Assembly: GCA_033964015.1 (NCBI GenBank)
Contig: CM066912.1
Location: 32,969,086 to 33,033,085 of the forward strand
From: Scolanthus callimorphus
Taxonomy: Eukaryota > Cnidaria > Anthozoa > Actiniaria > Edwardsiidae
Direction of reading: 5' to 3'
Length of the DNA stretch: 64,000 nucleotides
The notes beneath the pieces were generated by a model. That model made no database searches, was not told the DNA's origin, and worked only from the letters and a program-made list of their open reading frames with translations. This document shows, one piece after another, positions 34,269-47,000 of the stretch (position 1 is the first letter of the stretch; every line of letters begins with the position of its first letter). Made by a program: the position numbers and the translations under genes.

Positions 34269-34315
34269 CACAGGCGATCCAAGCTCTAGTCATGTGGGGT
34301 ACTGTGAACGAAACA
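34269..34315. mobile_element. Left end of a MITE split by the RTE-like insertion
   Basis: The segment from CACAGGCGATCCAAGCTCTA to 'ggggtactgtgaacga' matches one end of the intact element at 62987-63253. Its continuation is at 36967-37152, beyond the retrotransposon. The last 10 bp (34306-34315) are the retrotransposon's target duplication. Confidence 0.75.
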
Positions 34316-34469
34316 TCATCATCATCAGTTCGAGTCTCCTCGGGGACAGATGGTGGCTTGCCACAACGGCCTATCCAACATTAGCGTCCGTAGCTCGCCA
34401 GCAGACTGCAGGCCAGTGTCACGCTTTAGGCTGTCTATGTAGGTCGACCGTTGACCACCCCGAGAAGCT

Positions 34470-34775
34470 CTACCCTGTGTGGGTTCCCAAAGGAACCAAA
34501 CCATGCGCTGCAACATCCTTGTGGCGCACGCAATGACCCGCTAGGCGCAGTCTCCTCGACCGAATCTTTGTCGAGAGCAGTGGTAGACCACCGTAAAGCA
34601 CCTCATTGGTGATCATGTCCCGCCAGGTGACATTTAGAATTTTTCGCAGCATGCGAGTGTAGCAGCCGTCAAGCCTTGACTCGTCCCGAACTGTCAATGT
34701 CCAGGCCTCGCACCCGTAAGTGAGAATTGACTCGACTGAGGCCACGAATATCCGCCGTTTTAGCGCGTCCGTCAT
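34470..34775 (-). pseudogene. RTE-like C-terminal region (fragment)
   Basis: This frame carries ILTYGCEAWTLT, MLRKILNVTWRD and RSRRLRLAGHCVRH, the conserved region after the RT thumb in RTE-like elements. It is separated from the RT frame by frameshifts and a small gap (34775-34894). Confidence 0.8.
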
Positions 34776-34893
34776 ATTGAGTGCCAGATGTTATTCAGCT
34801 TATGCAGGGCGTGCCAGGCCTGGCACGATATCTTTCCCAGTCGAGCTGATGTATGAGCCAAGGTACTTGAAATCGTCTTTGACGCTGACAGCT

Positions 34894-35800
34894 TCACCGT
34901 TGAGGGTTGTGAGCTCTGCATCCCAGCTTACGACATTGAGATTCCACTCTCATAAGCAGTTCCTGAGCTTTTTCTACCGAGTCGCTTATCAGGGCGATAT
35001 CGTCAGCAAAGTCGAGATCGGTTATCATAACAGGGCCGACTCGTCTGCTCCTTCTCGGATGGATGGTAAATCCAAGTTCTTCCTCGCGTCCAGCTATTGC
35101 TTTTCTTAAAGCGTAGTCGAGGGCAATCACAAACAGATAAGGGGCTAAGGTGTCGCCTTGGAGAACGCCTGCTTGAATATTGAACATATCTGTTTCGCCG
35201 TCCGGAGAGATAACCTTTGCTGAAGTGTTGGAATAGATATCGCTAATTAATTGGACAATCTTGGCCGGGATTCCGTATGCCTGCAGGATCTTCATTAGCT
35301 TGCCTCTGTGAATGGAATCGAAAGCCTTCTTGAAATCGACGAATGTTATTACTGCTGTTAAGTTCTTCTGTTTTACACCCTCAATAAGACGTCTAAGCGC
35401 AAGCACTTGCGTAGTCGTAGATCTTCCTTCCCTGAATCCATTCTGGTTGGGTCGCAGAAGAGGGTCTAAAGGTGGTCTTATCCTGTTCAATATCATTTTG
35501 TTATATACTTTCGCGGTTACTGAGCTCAAGCTAATTCCTCTATAGTTGTCTCTGTTCCTGAGATCGCCAGACTTCGGTATGGGAACTATGTCCAAGATGG
35601 TCCACTGGCCAGGTACTTCACGGTGCACGTGCGCTCTGTTACAGATATTCAGGATAAGATCATCAATATTAACCCACTTGAGAACCTCGGGGGTAACCCC
35701 ATCCTCACCACAGCTCTTCCCCGCCTTTAAGGATTGTTTGACCTCTTGGTACTCGTCGGTAGTTAATGGACCATCCTCAATGGGGAGGTCAGGAAAAAAC
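34894..35800 (-). pseudogene. RTE-like reverse transcriptase domain (fragment)
   Basis: The - strand frame contains IPKSGD, RGISL, motif A VDFKKAFDSIH, motif B AGVLQGDTLAPYL and motif C LDFADDIALI, all in canonical order. The frame extends upstream of the first Met to about 35790 (LKAGKSCGEDGVTPE). It is frameshifted at about 34925. The catalytic Asp residues are present but the ORF is broken. Confidence 0.85.
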
Positions 35801-35808
35801 CGGCTCTA

Positions 35809-36956
35809 TCACCTCGTCTTCATCCTGAACCGTCGGAGGATTACCGAGCAGATTCTTGAAGTGACAGTACCAGGAGTTGATTCTGTCCTCCTTGGTTTCA
35901 CCATCGATTTGGCAGGACTAGATGAGCGGTCCCCAGCAATCTCACGGACCAGTTTCCAACCCGCCGAGTGCTGGTTATTAGTGCAGCAGGATTCAGCCTG
36001 CTGAACTTTCCTCGCAAGATCTTCTGCCATCACCTCGTCATAGGCTCTAGATAGATTTTCCTTGGCTTTAATGTAGTCACTGCTGTTATCGCCCAAGTTC
36101 CTAGTAGCCTCTTCCATGGCCACCCGCGCATCAAATACTCGTGGATCCGAGGAGAATAGTCCGTCTCTCCTTCTCTTTGCTATTGGAGTTAAGGTTTCCT
36201 TAGCTGCTTCATTGTTAGCTTCAATAAGGCGTGCATAACGAGAAGTTCCTGTTTCATCGGTGCCGTCACACAAGAGCTGGAATTTATTTCTAACCGCCAC
36301 TTCATATCTATCTTGTAGCTCGGTATCAATCTCAAGAGCCCTCCAGTTGTACCTTACTCTCTTCACCGTTCCTTTTCTCTTTGCTCTAAGACTGAGGCGT
36401 ACTTTAACAGATACAGCCCTATGGTCAGAGCCCACGCTTGCCAGAGAGTTGTAGGCTTGGCAGTCGAGGATGCTGTTACGCCATTTCCGCCTTGCTAGTA
36501 TGAAGTCAATCTGCTGCTTGTGTCTGACCCTGTTGGTGTCCGGAGGTGATGTCCATAACTTCTTTGGTGCTTTCTGGAATTGGGTGTTGGTGGCAAGGAG
36601 TGCATGTTCTTCCATTAGGTCATGAAGATACTCCCCATTTCTATTACACTCCTCGTGGTACGAGAATGGCACCGTGTCTTTGCCCAAGCGACCATTAAAG
36701 TCTCCTAAGATAAGGAGAAAGTTATGGGTAGGTACAGCGCTGATCGCAGTGCTGAGATCAGAGTAGAATGACTCTATCTCCTGCTCGGGGGCTGAGTTTG
36801 TTGGAGAGTAGGCCGAGATAACTGTTGTGACTGGATTGCTCGAAAAGTTAGCCAGAAGAATTCTCGGGGACACAGACTTCACGCCCAGGAGTGCCTTCCT
36901 GGCGTCCCGACTGAGAGCTATTCCAACTCCTCCAACTGAGGCTTGCGCTGCGTTGC
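35809..36956 (-). pseudogene. RTE-like endonuclease domain (fragment)
   Basis: The - strand frame carries LILGDFNGRLG and GSDHRAV, catalytic blocks of an APE-type endonuclease. RQQIDFILARRKW-like sequence lies between them, followed by a basic linker. It is open to the truncated 5' border, starting with VACFVRNAAQ, and ends at a frameshift near 35800 before the RT. It nicked genomic DNA to prime reverse transcription. Confidence 0.85.
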
Positions 36957-36966
36957 GAACGAAACA

Positions 36967-37152
36967 TGCAACGTTGTCGCTGTAAAAAAAATATACGTTA
37001 ATGTAAATATTGAAATAAAATCATGTGACATCTCCTCGGAATGTTGTAGTTGTTAAATAAAGTGCTCCTGGGGCGATTTTATTGCATTTTGGGTGTTTTT
37101 TGTGCCTTATTCTTAATACCCCTACCGTATGTTATAATAGATTGATCTATTA
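36967..37152. mobile_element. Remainder of the MITE split by the RTE-like insertion
   Basis: The segment from 'tgcaacgttgtcgctgta' through 'ggaatgttgtagttgt' to 'gttataatagattgatc' is the reverse complement of 63028-63216. The terminal inverted repeat expected at its right end is missing, so that end was lost. With 34269-34315 it reconstructs most of the host element. Confidence 0.75.
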
Positions 37153-37542
37153 TAAGTAATTTGTTCCGCAAATATTTCATGTTAAGCCGTGATACGGCAT
37201 TTTTTGGCAGCCGCCATTAAGCGAACCTCCCAAAGCGTCATGGGAAAAAATGAATCCCATGGGTAAAACCGCTGATTCCTCCATTCCCCAATCCTCATTC
37301 CTCCATTCCCCATTCCTGGTTTTAGTAACGTCCAGTCAGAAACTGAAGTTTCAGCATAAATCTCTGAACCTGGAGCAAATGGCAGCGCATGAATTTTCAA
37401 GGTTTTACCGGCTCAGAATCGAATGTATTGGATTTGGGTCACGTGACCCAGTTGAGTTAGACACGGCGTGCAATCGGGACAGGCGCTAAAATACGCATGG
37501 GCCTACAGTCCACACGTGTACAGATCAAGATCGAGCCTTATA

Positions 37543-37834
37543 CAGCCGATTGCGTTTGAGCGTTTTACCCTAACAGTTTGCACGTTATGTTTGAACGTGT
37601 GAAAGTTGCGTTTCTGGGATGAAACGAGACGTTTCTATGGCGAACCAAAGAGTTCTGTCCTCTCTGATTTGTCAGTGAAAAATACACATGGCGGTTGCCC
37701 TTGGAAACGTCCGACATTTTGTCTCACAACGCAACTTTCAAACGTTCAAACGTAACGTGCGAACTGTTAGGGTAAAACCAAGGAGGTTTTATGTGTTTTA
37801 TGTTTTTGGTAAAACGCTCAAACGCAGTCGGCTG
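37543..37834. mobile_element. ~290-bp MITE with TA flanks, upstream of TTLL12
   Basis: The inverted ends CAGCCGATTGCGTTTGAGCG and the complement of CAGCCGACTGCGTTTGAGCG are bordered by TA on both sides. Subterminal inverted repeats include 'ttaccctaacagtt' and 'cacgttatgtttgaacg'. It lies 235 bp before the TTLL12 start codon and may contribute to its promoter. Confidence 0.7.
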
Positions 37835-38068
37835 TAGGTTAACTATGAATGGAAATGGAGATGCGCGGTACCTAGCTATCTGCTAGCGCCAAACCAAAAA
37901 ATTAAAAGAAATCAAGAAAAAAAATCAAGCACAGTCACGTTCTAGGGAAAAAAATTCGAGCAGCAAAACTGGACACGAAAAAATATTGACCCTCTAGATA
38001 TTAACCACTCAAAGGTGTTCGGTATCCCTGTGGGTAGTTCCAGTCTCTCGCTTCCTTATCTATTCAAC
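37835..38068 (+). promoter_or_regulatory. TTLL12 proximal promoter and 5' UTR
   Basis: The region directly before the start codon is AT-rich at 37890-37995 and has no obvious TATA box. An upstream in-frame extension would begin only with GTG. The ATG at 38069 has the context tcaacATGGC, with A at -3 and G at +4, which is favourable. Confidence 0.35.
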
Positions 38069-41000
38069 ATGGCAGACGACATAACAGAACCCGACAAAGA
38101 GCTGTACAAGGAATTCTTACGTGTTCATTTGCCACAGTTGAAAAAGAACGAAATCCCTGAGCTGCACTGGAAATGTCTGTTTGCAAAGCTAAAACATGAG
38201 GTGAGATTCTCTTGATAATCAACATTTTAGTGCTAGATTTTTGCATTCTAAAAGCACACCACGTGACGATATGCTTAGCTGTTTGTCGTGCGATCGAATG
38301 AAGCAGATAAAAATACACTTTTTGTTTAAAATGCCTTACCAGCGTTCGAAATTAACAGATAACATATAGATTTAGGCATTGGCTTAAAGCGAAAGCTTCC
38401 AGTCAGTATTATACCCTTTTTAATGCTTGGTGTGTTATCGCTGACAATTTTGCCCATTTTGCCAAAGTTTCATTTTCTTGGATTGTTCCCTTCACAATAA
38501 AAAAATCAATGTGGCTCCACGTCATCAATGATGCCATCAATATGAACAAGAATTTACATGACATTCAAAAAAATAGTGCTCCCTTCGCACTGCTATGGAG
38601 CTCCACTATGAATGGTATGACTAGTTTTACGGGAAAACTAGGTGGTGAATGGTTGCAAGTGGACATTAATTATAGTCGCACAATTGATACATAAATATCA
38701 CCATGGTAATATGGTAATTGCACATGGTTCAAAAATAAATTGAATTTGTCATTAAAATTGTCTGCATAGAAAACAAGGTTGAATTGCAATGACAAAAGTG
38801 TTGGTCATAACCATTCAGTGCTGTCAGAACAAGCTGGCAACCGCTGGAGCTCCACCAGATACTTAACGCTTAAATTTTACATTTCACTGCCAGCTACTTT
38901 TCATCGGATCCCAGATAAAAGCATAATTGAGCCACTGAAATTAGCCAAACTGGGCCAGCTACTATTTTGAATAACCACCTGCTTTAAATCATTCTGACAG
39001 CACTGCCCACTTATATATCCCCATCCACCTACAAACAGTGTTGTCTTATATTCATTGATTTGTTTTAATCAGCTCTATGATGCTGGAGAATTCTTTTCCA
39101 TTATGCAAGAAGAAGAAGAGGAGGAAACATATAAAGTTGTTGTAACTAATGAAGATGGAATAAAATGCTCAGATCCAAGAAGGTTAGACCACCATACCGC
39201 TAGGACTGTGGCTGTGAGAGTATTAAATATAATTATTATGTTGATAATATTTTCAATCAAGGCCATTGACCCACATCTTCCCTCTTCCCATTCATTTGTT
39301 ATAAGAATTTATAGGAATTGTGTGAGGCTTCTTGTATGCCATCTCGTAAAAGTTGTGTGATTCCAGAAATTATCCATACAGCCGCCCCACAGAAGGGGTT
39401 TGAGATATGAACCCCACCTATGAAATGTCCAGTGAAAAACAGTGATTTTATGGGAAATCAAGAAATTTCTAGAAAGTTGTTATGTACTAGTTATTCTGTA
39501 AATGTGGGTCATTTTTTGGAGGAGGGCTACCATTACAAGGTTGAAATTATTAGAGAGTTGCAATTTCCCAATTGATCACTAACTAGAAATTTTGTCTTTA
39601 TATTGTAGCATATTTATATTTATATTTAATATTGTAGTATATTTATAATTTATATTGTAGCATATTTCTCATTGACCATGCATGGACGTATGAACTCCCT
39701 TATGCAAGAAAACAGCTTCACATGTACCCAACCTTGGCTGGAAGAATGGCTGCCTTGATGGGAGTAAAGCCAGGTATGGTTTTCAGAAAAAAAAATAACA
39801 CTTGCAGGAGTAGCAATAGATTTGTAATGAGATGACTGCAGCTGTGTTTATATAGGGAGCTGGGAGATCTGTGAAATGTTTATATTTGGCACAAAATGTT
39901 TGCTTGTCCTGTGACTACCATAGTGCCCCTGAGTTTTCACTTGTCCTGAAGCATTTCTTACTTGCACATGACAAGTGGACACAACCACTAAAGCCGAGCA
40001 CTCATTTGGAAAATGTAATGACTGTTTCAGATGGAGAAGAAGGAAATGAGGCATTTTTAAATAGCAGACTTGATGGAATTATAGAGCAGATGTGGCGGTA
40101 AGACTCCTTTTGATACTGGAGAGGGTAGGAGCTGACAGAGTGGAGTGGCCCAGTGGTCACATTATGTCATCCTCAAACCTGATAACCAATGTTTGAGTCC
40201 ATGCTGTAGCTAATGTCACAGCAAACTTGCTGCAATGGCTGTATATCAGCAGTTACAAGCTATCCTAAAATTAAGTTACAGTACATTTTTTTATCTGGAC
40301 TATGTGGCTTTAATATAGCAAGCCATGTCTGTACAAGACCTTAGATAGGAAAGATTTTGTCTGGGGGAGAAGGGGGGTGGAGGAGTCATGGTCATCCTTT
40401 GTTTTTGCTGGGGGAGAGAACAGGTTTTTCCCCACAATTTGACATACAATTTTTTTTGGAGGGGGGGAGTGACACCTGCAGAGAGACAAACAGAAAATAT
40501 AATATTCAAAAATTGGGAAAATGTGGTGGAAATCTTGGGACTCCCAGTTAACCAGGAGAGTTGGCATTCCTGCATTTGATATCTCAATCTTTTAATCCTT
40601 GAAAGGACAAAGAAAATTTTGCAAGTGTGTACTTTTTCCTGATACTGGCTAAATCTCTTTGTACCAGTGACACTGTATGGTACGGTACCAGTAAGTTTAA
40701 ATTTTTTAGATTCTTTCTCACTCCTTTTTTCAACAGTTTCAACTTGACATACAAGTCGCAATCACTTGTAAGTAATTATGCAAAAATTTACCACCTTGAC
40801 TCACATTTTGAATAATGTTACTGCCTTTTAGTGTCTCATACAAAAAAATATGTTTTCAACCTCCAGAATCAGTTGTCCAGTGGAGATGTTCAATACGCTT
40901 CAGAGGAAGAAGAGGATAAGATCTCACTATGGTACATTTTAGACGAGTTTGGGTCCAGAATTCAGCACTCAGATGAGCCCACCTGTAAAATGGCCCTGTT

Positions 41001-44000
41001 CTATTTTGCCCCAATGGGGATGTCATTTTCTGTGATATGGCTGACAAGCAATTTAGAATATGGAGGTACAGTATTTCATGTTTTATGTTGACTAATAGAG
41101 GGAGGTCTATCAGTTTGTAATGGCCCATTTACACCCTGCAAAGTTTAAGGGAGAAAAAGATGGCAACCAAACAGAACTATTTTGGCGACAAGAAGTTAAA
41201 AGGGCACTCACACACTTAATTTTTGTACAACCTGACACAACATATAAAAGTATAATTTTAATTACCAAAAATACATTTACGTTTTCCAGGAATAACTGAA
41301 ATAACAGTTAAATCAATTAGTACAGGAAAATGGTGCAGGATTTATAGTGAATTGTGCAAATTAGGGAAACAAGCATGAAATTTGGCAGACTGATAGAGTT
41401 TAATACGCTGAACATTTTTAGAAGTGGAGCCACGCCCCAAAATGAATACTTCCAGTTTTATAGCCATGGAATTAATTATCGTAAATAATTTTTAAAACAA
41501 CAGTTAACGTTTATCAAACGCTGTAAAACTTAGGACTGTGATAAAGCAAAGGACGATCAATCATCACACATACAGAACCACACCCTTCGATGGATACTTC
41601 CAGAGATATTAGCGCTTTATCCAAATATAAGGAAAATGACCACAGAAAAACTGTATGGGGCTAGATAGTTTTGAAATTTTGTACATAGAATGTCTTAAGT
41701 AATGCAAGAAACTTGAGAGGTGGAGAAGTGGAGCCACGCCCCAAAATGGATACTTCCAGCTTTGCAGCAATGGAATTTGAATATCTGAAATATGTATTTT
41801 TAGAAACGACACTTAACGTCTCTCAAAAGTCTCCATATCAAGAAAACATTGTCGTCTTTCTAGAGATAGACCGGGCTTCCTGTGGTGTCTCGTCTACCTT
41901 GTTTCCAGGTTCTTGACCGTGAAAAACACAGCAGAAAATGAACAGAACATATTTTCTCGAGTATATTTGAGTTCTGGTTGAGTTTGAAGTATTCTACGTC
42001 AATAAAAATAGTGAAAAACTTGCTGGGATTCCAAATATGGTATGCAGATACTTCCTTATAAGGAAGTTGAAGAAAGTCGACAATTTTTAAGGGAATTTTC
42101 TTGATATGGAAATTTGGAAGCATGATAAAACAATCGCATTCGGTTATTATGCATACCGGGCCACGCCCATTAATGTCAACTTACAGAGATATTAGCGCCG
42201 AATACAATTTTATAGAAAACGACCACAGACAAACTGTATGTGGCTAGACTATTTTGAAATTTATTACATATGATGTATTTACCACTGCAAGTGCCTTGAG
42301 AGGTGGAGCCACGCCCCAAAATGGATACTTCCAGCTTTTCAACCATGGAATCTATCTTAAAAATCTTTTAGAAACATCTTAACGTTTAGTTTCAAAAGTC
42401 ATGAACCTTAAAACAGCGACAGGGAAAGTACAATCGTTCATTATATGAACAGAGCCACGCCCTTGATAAGTATTTCCAGAGATCATAGTACTGAATACAA
42501 TTATTAGCAAAATGGCCACTGAGAAACTGCATTGGGTCAGTCTTGTTTGAAGTTTGCAACGTTGAATGTGTTGAGCGTTTAACTAAATTATAGAGGTGAA
42601 GCCACACCCTAAAGCGAATACTTCCAGTTTTGCAGGAATGGAATTTGTGTATTACAGTTCCAGAGAAGTATAAAACTGGACAATTAGAAATTGGTGTGGT
42701 TCTGTGTGTCCTTTGGATGATCTCCAACTAAGTTTCATGATGTTTGAGAAACTTTTAAGCGTTGACCGAATTAATTAATAATGACATGCATTTCACATTT
42801 ACATTTACATTTCACTTTTTCTTATTACTGCCCAATTCAGTTTAATTTTTTCGCCAAAGTTTCAACTTCTTTCTTTCTTGTCTAAGTGCGACTTAACTTC
42901 AACCCTGTTTGTGTATTTTGACACTGAACGATCAGCTACTATTATATAATTTTTAAAGCAAATTTCAGATTCTCTGCCAAACATGATCATGTGATTTACT
43001 CTCAGTGAATCTCATGTTCAATAAAACAATTAGCGAAGAAAACCGTCTACGATATCATGAAAGAAAATGAGCCTCTGTTTTACTTTCTGTCAAACTTTTT
43101 TTAAATAATTTTTTTACTTTTCTTTTCATCGAGGTGTGACTGTTTAAAGGTTGTTTAAGTTTGCCTGTGTTATTTTGTAGTGTTTATATGTATACCATAT
43201 TTTTGGGGGAGATTCTTCCAATATAAAAAATAGACCGGCTTGACATGGCCAGTTCTCAGTGGTCAGTTTAAATGTCAATTGGATCAGCGCTATTATCTCT
43301 GGAAGTACAAATGAAAGGGCGTGCCTCTAGGTGTATATCGACCGAATGTACTTTGCTTGATGTTGGTCATACGTTTCAAGATTTTTGAGGAGACGTGTTG
43401 TTGTGTAAGTGTTTCTAGATATATATTTTTAAATATAAATGTAATGGTGTTGTCATGACGTTACGCATTGTTTCTAAATACATATATCAGATAATAAATT
43501 CCATGACTGCAAAACTCTGGCGTAACAATGGGGCGTGACTCCACGGCCTCTCATGTTACTTGTAGTGGACATACATGAAGTGGATATACAGTTTCTCTGT
43601 GGTCATGTTAAAATAAACTATAATAAACTACTTTCTAGAGATTATTTTATAATCTTCATTTCTAGAAGTATCCATCAAAGGGTGTGGTTCGGTGTCCATA
43701 ACGATTGATTGTCCTTTGTTTTTGCACCGTGCTAAGTTTCATAGCTATTAAGAAACGTTAATTGCTGTGCTTAAAATTATTTACGATAATTAATGGCATG
43801 CCTGTAAAACTGGAAGTATCCATTTTGGGGCGTGGCTCCACCTCTCAAGGCACTTGCAGTGGTAAATACATCCTATGTACCAAATTTCAAAATAGTCTAG
43901 CCACATACCGTTTGTCTGATGGTCGTTTTATATAAAATTGTCTCCGGCGCTATTATCTCTGTAAGTTGACATGAATGGGCGTGGCCCGGTATGCATAATG

Positions 44001-47000
44001 ACCGAATGCGATTGTTTTATCATGCTTCCAATTTTCAAGACTTTTGAGAGACGTTAAGTGTCGTTTCTAAAAATACATATTTCAGATATTCAAATTCCAT
44101 TGCTGCAAAGCTGGAAGTATCCATTTTGGGGCGTGGCTCCACTTCTCAAGTTTCTTGCATTACTTAAGACATTCCATGTACAAAATTTCAAAACCATCTA
44201 GCCCCATACAGTATCTCTGTGGTCATTTTTCTCTATATTTGGAAAAAGCGCTAATATCTCTGGAAGTATCCATCGAAGGGTGTGGTTCTGTATGTGTGAT
44301 GATTGATCGTCCTTTGCTTTATCACAGTCCTAAGTTTTACAGCGTTTGATAAACTGTTGTTTTAAAAATTATTTACGATAATTAATTCCATGGCTATAAA
44401 ACTGGAAGTATCCATTTTGGGGCGTGGCTCCACTTCTAAAAATGTTTAGCGTATGAAACTCTATCAGTCTGCCAAATTTCATGCTTGTTTCCCTAATTTG
44501 CACAATTCTGCACCATTTTCCTGTACTAATACAAATCTAATAGTGTTTTATCTTCTATTAGCAAGAGGGTGGAATTGGACTGCGATTTGAATTATTTGCT
44601 TTTCCAGGCAAGTGTTTGTCCAGGCACATTGACTCACTTTCTAAAAGAATTGCCCGAGCTATTGGTGGTCTTAAACAAATTCGTCCCTTTGTCCCATTTG
44701 ATGCACTTGTAACAGTTTATAAGGTGCTAGTGTTGCCATTATTTGACTACTGTGATGTGGTATGGGGATCTGCAAATAAAGGTGACCTAGACCACCTACA
44801 AAGACTCCAAAATCGTGCAGCGTGTGTTATTACTAGGTCAAGCTACGAGGTTAGATCCCACAACATTCTAAATGCACTAAACTGGGATAATCTTCTTACG
44901 AGACGTAGTGAACATGAGATGTCTTTAAAATGCACAAAATAGTCTATGGCGCAGCACCCCAATACCTTTCATCTCAGTTTGAAACCGTTCAGGAGAATGT
45001 ATCTTATAAACTAAGAGGCTACCAAACAAAAGTCTGTTTACCTTTGCCAAGAATGGAGTTAATGCAGAAGTCCTTTAAATTTAAATGCGCTAATGCATGG
45101 AACAAACTTCCGAACGATATTAGAGCTACGGAAAATGTACTTGCTTTTAAGCGTGGTTTGCATTCACTCACTGTCACCGCCTCATAGTAATTTAAATTTT
45201 ATATTGTTGTTAATTATGATTTTTAAATTTTCACGGCATCTTTGAAAAGCAATTGTTAATTGATGGATTTCCATGACTATGTCATGAAAGATATTTAGCC
45301 TTATTTTGATCAACTCCTGAATACCCTCATGATGGTCTCTTTTAGTTAACTTCTATTGAATTCGCACATCAGAGTTACAGCTGAGAGTTATTCCCGAATT
45401 ATTGCCTAGTCATTTCTAGCCTCGTAGCCACGCTAGCCTTTTGCTGAGTCATTCTGGTGCGCGAGTCACTTCACGTTTGGCCATGCGCGAGTTTAATAAT
45501 TCTTACGCCAGATTATGTTACTTTCAATTAAGTCTTACAACAGATGAATTTGGTCAACTTATCAAAAAGGACGCTATCGCTCCTACTCGTAAATAATTCT
45601 GTCTTTCATATTCGGAACATTCTGTTTGTTGAATTACACCTCTTAGCTATGAATATCCGATGTGCCCTTTCAATTGATCGAGTTTCCACTGAGTTATTCT
45701 CGAAAGGATTTCCTGGCAAACATAATTATTCTGAAGTAATCTTGATTAACTTAGACCAGAACAAAGGACGCGCTGAATCGACAAGTTTTAGTACACAAAG
45801 AATTGTATAGGAATCACTGAAGATAAAAAGCCATGTAATGATTGAGAACGGACAGTAGTTGTAATAGAGTTAACAACGGAGTTGAAGAAGTTGGTTGTTA
45901 AAGAGTCGAACAGAGTGAAGATCGAATCAAGTGGAATAAACATCTTTGACCAGTACTTGGAGTCTGTGGTTGCTATCCGTTAATTGTCAAAAACCCCCTT
46001 TGACAACTAAATAAGGTTTGTATATATGTATGTAGTGTGCGAGTGCCCCTTTAATGTCAGCCCCTACAGGGGCGTAGCCAGCACTTATGAGAGGGGGGTT
46101 CCAAAATTCAAAAAATAAAAAATTCCACCTAGATCTTGGGGAAAAACTAGCGTTTGAAGAAATTTGCTACATTTTATTGGAGCTTTTATTTGTTGTCTAT
46201 TAAATATTTACAATTTTAGTAGTAAGTCGGTCCAGAACAGAGGCGAGGAGGGTTCCGCTGAGGGAACCCCTCCTCGCTGCGGGAACCCCTGGCACCCCCC
46301 TCCCCTCCCCTGGCTACGCCTCTGCCCTGCCACATGATTAAGTTTCAGCTGCATCAGTTCATCACAGAAATCACACCTCAAATCCAGACCAGACAGGATA
46401 CCTGTACAATTCAGGTATTTTTGATGCAACCTACTACTAAAAGTAACTGTGGTATATCTTTTCCTGCCAGATGCATTAACAAGAGATTATGCTCCCGAAG
46501 TCAAGGACCCGCTTCAACGCATTGCTGCCCTGTTTCCATGGCAACCTTGCGATATAGAAGAAGAAACAAAAATGCATTCTATAAGCAATGAAGAGAAACC
46601 GTCTCAGAAGGTAGTGATTCTTGTGTTTAATGCCACCCTTCATGGGAAGCCCTCTAATTTAACATCATCTGCTCCACCTCCTTGTGGACAGGCCCTAACT
46701 CATACCCCACAGTGGACAAGGGGATAAATATATTCCCTGAAATGTCAATTTATCAGAAAATTAATGTTCTCATAAGATGTTCTCTTAAGATGACATGATA
46801 CGAATGTCTTACAACTTCTGCAACTTCTATGTAGATAGGTCTTGAACTCCATGAAATATTGTTCACTTTAATGGATGATTCCAGCTGTAAGCGCGCACGC
46901 TCTTCTTGTCAGAAATCGTCACGGTGTTTCCCACAACTACCAGAATGCGGCGTGCGTTTTTTTAACAGTTTGTTCGACAAATGTCCCACATCTACCGTCA

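Larger units (their letters stand above)
34316..36956 (-). mobile_element. RTE-like non-LTR retrotransposon, 5'-truncated
   Basis: On the - strand the order is endonuclease, reverse transcriptase, then a short 3' end with a (gat)n tail (34316-34328 reads tcatcatcatcag on +). The 10-bp direct repeat GAACGAAACA flanks it at 34306-34315 and 36957-36966, showing target-primed insertion. The endonuclease frame is open right up to the 5' border but lacks its N terminus, so the copy is 5'-truncated. At least two frameshifts make it inactive. A short tandem 3' tail and small size fit the RTE clade. Confidence 0.85.

Noticed and set aside
38015..38068. N-terminal extension of TTLL12
   Set aside because: It would begin at GTG, and the ATG at 38069 has a good context and matches the family's N-terminal length.
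40832..40880. Longer TTLL12 exon 5
   Set aside because: The acceptor at 40830-40831 is out of phase with exon 4. It is kept only as an alternative if a microexon exists.
45544..46020. Possible LTR or gag fragment
   Set aside because: No paired long terminal repeat, primer-binding site or protein motif was found; there is only an AATAAA-like word.
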